Of a stretch of 64,000 nt of DNA, positions 24,630 to 34,000 are shown one piece after another (position 1 is the stretch's first letter; every line of letters begins with the position of its first letter). The stretch is from Halichondria panicea (taxonomy: Eukaryota > Porifera > Demospongiae > Suberitida > Halichondriidae): assembly GCF_963675165.1 (NCBI RefSeq), contig NC_087377.1:14566198-14630197 (forward strand). Reading direction: 5' to 3'. The notes under the pieces are model-generated. The model was not told the origin of the DNA, did no database searches, and saw nothing but the letters and a program-made list of their open reading frames with translations. Made by a program: the position numbers and the translations under genes.

Positions 24630-25675
24630 TCTCCCGGGGGGGGGGGGGGGGAGAGAGTCTTCTGGCAAACAGAGTCACAGGTTTTCAGACAGTCAAAAGT
24701 GGGCGTGTCGGAAATGGGCGTGGTGACAATACTAAAACTGGCTGGTCCTATACAGATTTAGTGAGATTTGAAAGATTCTCTGTACTTGAAATAACATTTT
24801 TAGTTGATGTATACAGGAATTTAAGTTAGCCATTGCCTACTGGCATAGTTTTAAAAATGACAAAGGTCAAGTACTATCAACCTCCTCTGTGAAGTGGAAT
24901 CATGTGACAGTTTAATTGCATTCTTGGGAATCTGATTGGAGAAATGTGGCAGGCTCTGGGAAAAAGGCCATATTGGAGCAGGCTACAATTGTTGAGATTT
25001 AAACATAACTATAAGCCAAGAAAAATTATTATGAGATTATACACTGCAGTCCATAAATCAGGCTATTGCTCAATACCAATATCGGCTCCAAGATGTCCTT
25101 TTTCCCACAAATGTTGACATCTGAACCAAGAAAAGTGACTCTAAATGCCAGACCTTCTCCCTGGCACATGTCAGATCACGTGCAAGGGAGTGGTCCGGGG
25201 CCAGACTAGTTGGCTATAGGCGCAGGCTACATGTACAGATCACGTGCAAGGGAGTGGTCTGGCCCCAGACCACTCCCTTGCACGTGATCTGACATGTGGT
25301 GCCAGGGAGAGGGTCTGGCATTTAGAGTCACTTTCTTGGTTCAGATGTCAAAATTTGACATCTCCAATCAGATTCGCAAGAATGCAATTAAACTGTCACA
25401 TGATTCCACTTCACAGAGGAGATTGATAGTACTTGACCTTTGTCATTTTTAAAACTATGCCAGTAGGCAATGGCTAACTTAAATTCCTGTATACATCAAC
25501 TAAAAATGTTATTTCAAGTACAGAGAATCTTTCAAATCTCACTAAATCTGTATAGGAGTAGAGATAATAGCCAGCCAGTTTTAGCATCGTCACCACGCCC
25601 ATTTCCGACACGCCCACTTTTGACTGTCTGAAAACCGTTTGCCAGACTCTCTCCCCCGGGAGGAGTCTGGCCTCG
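24630..25675. mobile_element. Large foldback element between the two duplication units
   Basis: The left arm (about 24630-25205) reappears inverted at about 25236-25660. Matching landmarks are TTTTCAGACAGTCAAAAGTG / CACTTTTGACTGTCTGAAAA and CTCTGTGAAGTGGAATCATG / its inverse. The left arm carries roughly 165 bp of extra DNA around 24945-25110. The centre (25229-25290) is a near-perfect hairpin of 27-bp arms built on AGATCACGTGCAAGGGAGTG, a word also present at about 25173. No transposase frame is visible. It sits exactly at the junction of the segmental duplication. Confidence 0.9.
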
Positions 25676-25774
25676 AGACTAGGCTACATGCTTCTGTGCT
25701 TCATTCTATGTGTTCAAGTTTGTCAGTTCTCTACAAAAGAAAAGAAAATCCTGGAAACGAGGCTAACTGTAATT

Positions 25775-26782
25775 ATGGTGAACAATTTTAAGGTGATATT
25801 ATTTATTGTTTCGCTTGGCAGTATCACACTGCTATGGTATTACACAAGGTTATTCTTCACGACTGAGCCAGCTGAACTGGTTAATGCTATTGAAACAAAT
25901 GCTATTGAAACAAAACACTCCACGGGGGTTGCACCAACTCGCTTTATCTATCTAACTCAAACAGAAAACTGTATTCCAACTTATCTAAGTTCTCCCGAAG
26001 TGATTGGTGACTCTGAAGCATGTCAGTGTGATGTCATCATCCTCAGTTACAAAACGAAGTGTGCTGACACGTCATTGCCTCATGTTCAATACATATTCAA
26101 CTCTAATAAGTCTATAACCTGGACTACTGGAAGAAACTTGCTTTACGAAGCAGCCAAGAAAAGGAAAGAAAAGTACATCCACTACATTTTCATCGACGAC
26201 GATGTTCAACTGATACCAGTGGATAAAAAAAATACACAGAATCCATTTAGGAGGTACGAAGAATCTCTCAAGATCTTTCAACCTGCTGTAGTTGTCATCC
26301 TCGATGGTCGCAAGCGAAACCATTTCCCTACAAAAATTCTCCCTGAGCGATTGGATTGTGAACTCACAAGATATGTACAAATATATAGAATAGACGGCCT
26401 CTTCATTGCCTATCACTATCAAGCGATAGACTACATACTTCCATACGTATCAAAGTACGATTCAGTGAGCTGGTGGTACTCACAAGAGTATACAAATGTC
26501 AGGTTGAATATCCGGTTTAATGGACAGGTAGTTACTGACCCTCGCTTTAGAACACCCAACCCACAGCATCGCGACTACCAAAAGAGACTGCCTTTACAGG
26601 ATGCCTTCAATAGTTTTGTTGCTGACATTCGGTTAGAAGAACCAGAAAAGTATCGAAAATCGTTCGAGCCCATTTTACAGCAATGGTTAGCAAATGATGA
26701 CCCAAAGTGGATGTTGGGCCAACAAACTTGCGTACGTGATTTATCTGTACATCCATATAGACCTTACGAGAATCTAGCTTAA
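25775..26782 (+). CDS. Type II membrane protein, glycosyltransferase-like, copy 2 (335 aa, intronless)
   Basis: Paralogue of the gene at 21052. It has the same signal-anchor, one leucine shorter at the N-terminus, then CDVIILSYKTKC, WTTGRNLLYEAAKKR and the DDD motif in YIHYIFIDDDVQLIP. It differs from copy 1 by roughly a dozen substitutions. A frame open from 25688 would add 29 residues upstream. The start at 25775 is preferred because it matches copy 1, where that upstream region is not in frame, and because it puts the hydrophobic anchor at the N-terminus. No internal stop or frameshift, so both copies may be functional. Promoter sequence beyond about 85 bp upstream differs between the copies because the foldback element begins there. 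Confidence 0.8.
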   Translation: MVNNFKVILFIVSLGSITLLWYYTRLFFTTEPAELVNAIETNAIETKHSTGVAPTRFIYLTQTENCIPTYLSSPEVIGDSEACQCDVIILSYKTKCADTSLPHVQYIFNSNKSITWTTGRNLLYEAAKKRKEKYIHYIFIDDDVQLIPVDKKNTQNPFRRYEESLKIFQPAVVVILDGRKRNHFPTKILPERLDCELTRYVQIYRIDGLFIAYHYQAIDYILPYVSKYDSVSWWYSQEYTNVRLNIRFNGQVVTDPRFRTPNPQHRDYQKRLPLQDAFNSFVADIRLEEPEKYRKSFEPILQQWLANDDPKWMLGQQTCVRDLSVHPYRPYENLA

Positions 26783-27134
26783 ACAATATTGTACTAAGTT
26801 GTTTTTAGCACTTAGGCTACTATTGAATAAATCGTCACCACTCGCATTTTTATCATAACTGTGTTTTGAAATTTGTACTTCATAAAAACGCAAGATGTGA
26901 ATATCAGACAGTCAAAAATTTCCTGTTGAAGCATGCCCCCAGACCCCCCTAGATGGCCGTGTTCCTGAGCACACAGATATCTGCATGGCCCCCATTTTTC
27001 TGAAATGTGACTATTGCCCCCCCCCCCCCTGTCAATTTGTTTGTATGAAGATGCCTCGAGGCGTAGCCGCAGGAGGGATACAGTAAATCTGACTGTTGTG
27101 TGTGTATTTTGGCCATAAGGCCAGGCAAACTATA

Positions 27135-27660
27135 CACCTTAAGGTGACATATTTTCGCGTGTATTAATTTCTGCTATTTCTGCGAATGAGAGAAAATCGC
27201 AAAAATTAGTACTCGCAAATAATTGGCCGCCCTCTTGTTTAATGTACCCAGATCGACATTTCGCAAAAAATTATACCGCAAAATGTACAAAACTGTAAAA
27301 ACGCAAACAAATCTACCTGTTGTAGTAATGTGCATAGTGTTTACTTTTAGTTGTGTTAATTAACTCATTTCCTGTGGTTAACTTTACTTCCTGTATTGTA
27401 CTTTTCTGTTATTGTGGTTTCTGTTCGTTAGTAGGTTCTTTCTGTATAGTTGTTCTTTGTTCCCTTTGTGCCTAGCTATAGGGGCCCGCTCCAGGCGGCT
27501 CTTTGTGTATGGGAGCCTCTGCTCCACTGCCTTTTGTCTTGTACATACTAATACCTTTGTTCTTGTGCATTTTATCAGTTGTTGAATACGATTTCACTAA
27601 ACTCAAATGTCTGCATGAACCTGCGACATAACACCTGTGAAAATATGTAACCTTAAGGTA
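27135..27660. mobile_element. MITE with ACCTTAAGGT ends, interrupted by a solo LTR
   Basis: Terminal inverted repeats are CACCTTAAGGTGACATATTT and the inverse of TACCTTAAGGTTACATATTT. Unit 1 preserves the empty site (CAAACTATA|GATTAGTAG near 22355). Without the nested LTR the element is about 210 bp. A relative sharing GACATATTTTCGCGGCTATA lies at 48620. Confidence 0.85.
27321..27633. mobile_element. Solo LTR, 313 bp, nested in the ACCTTAAGGT MITE
   Basis: Begins TGTAGTAATG and ends GCGACATAACA (TG…CA) with a 5-bp duplication CCTGT (27316-27320, 27634-27638). It shares words such as TTAATTA…TTCCTGTGG and GAGCCTC with the solo LTR at 28775, so the two look related. Confidence 0.8.
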
Positions 27661-28078
27661 GTTAGTAGTTTCTCATTACAAAAAAATTATAGTGATTATG
27701 ATATTCATACGGTGAAACGACATAATGACAAAAGCCGCCCCGCCCGCCCGCATGCAATTAGAGAAAGTTTAGGACCAGAAACAGAGTATCACTAATTGGA
27801 GTGGCCTTTACTCCGGGTAATATACCCACAAAACATTGTCACCGTATATACGTTGCTATATTACATCATTGGACATGTACACCAGAGTGCTTCCTTGGCT
27901 AGAATATACTATAATTATAATTATACACACTATACTAGTTGACAGCAAAAATAATTGCTCTATACACAATTACACAGAGGAGGTCCGACATGTGTGCATG
28001 AATCACTATAATTTAAGTGCATTGTGGTCATTGGAGTCACGTGATATGTCCAGGACAAATGCACTAGCACAAGTTAGA

Positions 28079-31000
28079 TCAAAAGGTCATAATTTTATCC
28101 CTGGGCCATATCTCCAGCTCATCGTCCATAGTCATAAGTTGCATAGTGCTGAAAAACGCCGCAAACCCCGAAAAAAGGTGCCACAAGTCGTGAGCATCGT
28201 AGAATCCAAACAGAATGCACTCTTTGTTGTAGTCCCTGGAGACGGCCGCAGAGGCAGCCCAATCAATACCATCCTGCAGTGAGAGATGCTCAGTCACAAT
28301 TATAATTTTGTTTCGAAAAGAATGCCTGTTGCATGCATGGTATATGATTATGCTATATATAGCACATGCATGCATATGTGTATATCTAAATGCATCATAC
28401 CGTATTACTGGGGATGAAGAAGCTTTGCGAATGAGCCAAATCAGCAGAAAATTTGACCCTTTGCGATCTAACTATTGCGTTCTTGCAAGGATCGTGTGTA
28501 TTTTAGTAATAATTTAGGTTTTACGGATTTTATTGTCAAGCATGCATGCGAATTGATTAACCATCGCAAAGTTCGCAAATGTTAGATGCTCGCAAAACAT
28601 TCTATAGTAATACGGAGATAGAGTAGAAGAGGAATTAAGTGATTAATTCACGTGGTGTTTTAACAATTAATTATATAAATTATTATACTTATATGTAATG
28701 GCTCTAGTTGTATATATCTCTTCATAACTCCCACAAAATCCCGGGAAAATTATTGTGCATGCCCAATATAAAGGTGTTGTTATTATTATGTGTATGTATA
28801 TGTGTGTGCACTTGACTAATGTGTACATTGTTTACTTAGTTAATTTGTACTGTAGCTATATGGTTTCTGTTATAGGTATGTTAAGTAGGTTAATTACTTC
28901 CTGTGGAACAGAGCCTCCTTTTGTGTTAACAATAGATTCTTTGTTGTAAAGAGGCCCTGCGCGTCTCTCTTGTTTTTGGTGCATGTATGATCTCTGTTTT
29001 GTCAGTTGTTACTTTTGTCTATCTTGTTTAATGTTAAATCCTTGTCAAATCTTGAGCTGACTCTGCCGCTTAGCTAGTTCTAGCATTAAACTCTGCCAAC
29101 AACAAAAGGTTTACTTACGATTGAGAAGAATATTAAAGCAAACACCCAGGAGAGAATATGAAGACCACCGAATAAAGCAGTCTTGGTTAGTTTCCTGTAC
29201 TTTAGCTCCCCAAAAACAGCCTTTGTGATGAAATAGTATATCTGCCACATTGTACAGTTGGAAATGATGATTATGAGCATATAGAACGCAAACTTGGATG
29301 TCTGTGAGCTATAGCCAACGTAAGCCCTACACAGGATTATGATAATTATAAGCACCTATATATAGCTGGCCATTGAATGGTCACACTTACAGTAGAGTAT
29401 TGAGCACGATTATTACAACTGCCATTCCAAACTTGGCCTGTATAATAGAAAGACAAATAATTTATGCAGTTAGTTAGTTCAATAAAACACACTTGCATGT
29501 TTGAGAAAAAGAAGGTCTCTGCATGTTGAGGCGACCAATAACAGTCTATATAATTATACATGCACATTTGTAAGAGTATACCTTGTGTCGTGGTGGATAA
29601 ATACCCTCTGACCAAAAGTATGACAGAAGCTGCTTGAGCAATGAGGAGTTGATCTGCCAGCGATAATAGAACTCCACGGCAATCAACAGAGTAAGTAGAA
29701 CATAGAGGAGAAAGAAACACCCCCAAAACAGAGTGCTAGAACTGAAGGTCTGAAATTAAATAAACCAAGATAATGGCAAATGAAGAGAATAATCAAAAAG
29801 TGCTAGCCTCGATCCCAGCCCCTCTCACTATAGAGGGCCTGGTAACCACCGTTTGCGCGTGGGTGGATTCAATAGTACTTTTATCTTTTGTACTATGGAC
29901 ACCCTGGCACGTTGATTAAACTATATTAGTGTCAAGAGAGAGAAATCGCCATCACAACTCTAGGCTCATACGAGGAGCACTGATCTTACTGAGATGGCAT
30001 CAAACATGCAAGCGTCTGGAAGCAAGTAGATCGACTTGCCAGAGCCGGTCGGTATACTGATAGAAAAACGCCGACAAAACCTGACTTTCAGATTCTTGGG
30101 GCAATTGACGCATGCGCAGACAGTGTATACCAGGCCATCTTTCTCAATTGAGAGCGGCTTGAAACCGAGGCTATATAGTCAATAGCCAACGATCTCTACA
30201 TAAAAACTGTGCACAAAGCTGTGAAACATAATAATTATTAAGTTGGCTTGGCCTAAATGGATACCCTTTCCAGGTCAATCGCACAATCTGGAACAGTTCT
30301 GTCACTTTAGTGGTTCAAAAGGTCAGCCCAACCCACCAAATTAGCTTGATTTTATCGCTGTCCCCAATTAAGTAGTGGTCATGCCATGGCGGCTTATATA
30401 TAGATGGGCGTGGGTCAATGGTCGTGCACAAACAGTCGATTTTATGACTTGCTGCTGCTTCGATCGAAGCAAATGTGCATGCATGTGCATGGCCTTTAAG
30501 AGCTGCACTCTGGTAAACTAAGCTGATTAGCAAGCATGATATATAGACTATTGCATAAGTGCACGTGTCGACTTGTATAGTATACATTTGGTTTGCTGCT
30601 TCGTCTTCGAAAATATTCTATGGCTACCAAGATAGTCTAGAAGGTCTATCTATATACCAATGGATATATAATACTACTCAGTCCTATATACATGCATACT
30701 CTGTTACACTGAGTATAGCTTTTTTCTTTTAAGTGTCGTAATTGAACAGCTCAGCAAAACTTCAAGCATTATGATTCATGACACTATATATAAGTATACC
30801 ACAGAATCCAATATCAACATTGACAAGTTAACGCTCCCTATATATTGCTTGTTGTTACAACAATTTGACCAGTAAAATTTCAACTCACAGTTCCAATACT
30901 TATCATGTACAATATCCCGACAATAAACAGCATGATATCATGCACTGGAGGTGATTTATCCAGACCACCACGGCACATTATTATCTTCTGTATTCCTATA

Positions 31001-34000
31001 CCCTGGGAAATCAGAATGAACGAGGCGTCAAATTTGTAGTTGTCCTTGGTGGGACACATGTGATAGGCTGAGCTCATCACGGACGCTAAGATTGCAGTCA
31101 CACCTGCACCAAATACAATCTAGACTATAAATTATACACATGCATCATCATGCACACTCAAATAATGAATTTGAAATTCCAATAATGAAGCTTTTACGCA
31201 TAATTATGATGCATGCATGTGTATTCGATGAGAGATATGCAACTACATGTTGCTTCGTATATAGAGCACTTGCCTATTGTATAAAAAATTCCAAATTGTT
31301 GAGGTACTCCGATTCTTTTAACAATGGGTCTCTGAAGATTCATTTTCGCGTAAGCATAATAGAGATATTTCCTATACAAGGTAATTATACGTGTAAGTAT
31401 TGTGCACAGTTAAATGGCAAAATATTAATTATAAGTGTATACGTATATAAAGGATTAAGTTTACTAAGAGATAAATTAAGTAAGCAAACTGTATAGAGTC
31501 GTGTTTCCCACATGCACACATTCAACAAACCTCCTTTTTGAGATGAGAATGATGAGCAGCCCAAGTGAAAATAACACAACGTTGCTGAAGATGGTATTGA
31601 ATGACGATATACTGACTCCCAATATTCTCCACGGATGAGCACAAAGAAAGTTGTGGTAGCAAACATTCTCATTGCCAGAAGACACGATCTATTTGTATAA
31701 AAAAAACTACTGTCAATTAAGGAATTATGTCCGTAATCAGGTTGTAACCGATTGTATCATGTGTACATGAAGCGAGTAAACAGCTATTATACACACCATT
31801 TAAATACGTATACGTTGTTGTTTCTCTAAGTCACAAATACTTAATATAGTAATGTAAACTGTGTGGGTTGACATGACCATGCATGGCTAAGGCAGGCTAC
31901 AATCAGAAATTGTCTACTGCACATGCGCAAGTATTACTGTTTAATGTGGTTGTCAGTTGCAGATCTACGATTGTTGAAAGGGGGGTTCCAGAACAAAGAC
32001 TGCATTTCACCTATAAACAAGGTCGTAACTCCTTCAGCATGCGCATTATAGGACATCTAAAAAAAGATCAGCGCTTTTTCAACACAGTCAGCATGCGCTG
32101 GAGGTTTTTAGCCTTTTAGTAACTAAATCTGCATGTCAAAGAAAGCTTTGCAGGACTTACAAGAAGTGATAAGTGCATCCGATAAAGGAGAAACTTGCTG
32201 CTTAAGCCTAGCTCCCTCATTATGTTGGTTCAATTGAACCCAAAGAACCCCTCTGGATCCACCACTAGTTGTAGGCCACTTGAGATGTGGGTGTTTTACA
32301 CACACATAGTATGCATGCTGCTCATAATTAATTATTTTGCAGACTGTGACTATACACATGCCATATACAATGATGGACTTTGGAAAACAGTAAAAATCTA
32401 GAAAACGGTCATCATTTTACTTACGGATCTGTACACGATGAGGAGTTGATAAACGGGCATTGCATAGAACAAACCACCTGCTAGGACTAACTTGTAGTAG
32501 TGGTCATAAGCACTCTGATACTCGTCAATTTCTCCCAGCTCAGAAACCAGCACCTTCACCTGCATATGAATGCATGGATACAGAATTATTTTGTACCAAA
32601 GTTTACCTAATTTCCATGTGTCCAGTTGTACTGGCGAATTAACAATATCACTACCAAATCCATTTTATCGTATCTAGCTAATTGCCATGCATGCAAGCTA
32701 GTGTCACAAAGTAGTAAATTTTAAGATTTTCGTAATACGTTACTGGTGAATAACCAAAGAGAGATGAACACTCACTGGGAAAGGTGGTTTGTCATGCTGA
32801 TACGTTTCGATAAGTTCTTCCTCGTCCGATAATGAACTGTCACTCTCCTCCTCTTGGATCGTATCAGGAATCCTGTCCCGAAAGTGAAGCTCATGTGAGG
32901 GTGTGAGGCTGTGGGTGGGTGACGGTGTGAAGGTGGTGTGTTGTGTGAGGCTGTGGGTAGGTGACGGTGTGAAGGGAGTGTCAGCTGCTACATCAGATGC
33001 CCCTGGCTCTTCAATGTCGCCAGGTATCACTTCTGACACCTGTTTTCGCTGACGCAAGGTGGCAACATCAGTGGGAATTTCTGTTGTACTTTGAAATGCT
33101 GACGAAGGATATGTCTCTGTATATATACTATGTAAAGGTGATGATAAGCTTTGGTTTGAAGAGACAGAAGCTGATGAATTTCTTCGATTAAAGGCATTCT
33201 TTCGGTGTGAAGGTTTTGAGGGGGAATCAGGAACTACTTCATCCCAGTTGGAGCCGCTCAATACACTCCATAGTGTCGGTCTTTCAACAGGCTTACGGGC
33301 AGCTGCATGTGTGTGTGAGACATGTTCGGCTGAAAACGTGTGAGCAATCAACGATTACAGCGTAAATATATGCAGATCGAGAATTGCCTGACAACTATTA
33401 TATATAGCCAAATTATAGCAATGATATTTTGCATAATTAATTTAAATACACACTGACTTCTAATTGTTACACGAGGCCGTGCCGCGGCCAGTGGGTATAG
33501 TAGTCATCTGGTTTGTTTGTTTGTTTGTGACAAATTACCTGTACCCCTCAGGAGAAGACTCCAGGCTTCTTTGCTGCCTTTGCAAGTTGCTGTGATTCTA
33601 TATAGTCTACAATGAATCTCAACATGCCTCTAGCTCCTGTTACTTACTGCTTAGCCAGCATTGCATGTATATAACAATAATTATAACACTCTTTTGGTTG
33701 CTATATATATACACACCTGTAGATCATGTCAACAGCCGAGGGTTAGCGAATCAGTGCTCTAGTTGTTTTGATATTATGGAAATTCCAGCATGCATCCTCT
33801 TTATAATGCTGTCAGAAACTATTTATCTACATAAAAGCATAACATAATTATACCTTTATTGTTTAAAGCTTTCCGTTTCCAACGAATACCAGCAAGTACA
33901 CTCGACAAAGTAACATTCAAATTTCCATATTCAGTAGCCTGTCCGTGAGTGGCTTTGCCATCGTGTTCTTCAGTGGTATGGTTAGCTTTCTCCACATCCG

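Larger units (their letters stand above)
20968..24633 (+). repeat. Segmental duplication, unit 1
   Basis: Begins at CTTCATTCTAT and runs through the first glycosyltransferase-like gene and four SID-1 family 3' exons to TAGTACTTTTATCTT. It aligns in direct orientation with 25690-29888. Coding similarity is about 97%. Unit 1 has its own 252-bp MITE and lacks two insertions found in unit 2. Confidence 0.93.
25690..29888 (+). repeat. Segmental duplication, unit 2
   Basis: Direct repeat of 20968-24633, from CTTCATTCTATGTGTTC to AATAGTACTTTTATCTT. It is longer because of a MITE plus nested solo LTR (27135-27660), a second solo LTR (28775-29104) and a ~45-bp insertion near 26940. Its SID-1 exons are in frame and continue into the full-length SIDT-A. 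Confidence 0.93.

Noticed and set aside
24518-24829. 103-aa plus-strand frame at the start of the foldback
   Set aside because: Runs across the end of unit 1 and the palindrome arm, has a poly-Gly run and shows no coding features.
25688-25774. In-frame 29-residue N-terminal extension of the second glycosyltransferase-like gene
   Set aside because: Not in frame in copy 1, and it would bury the signal-anchor. It comes from junction sequence.
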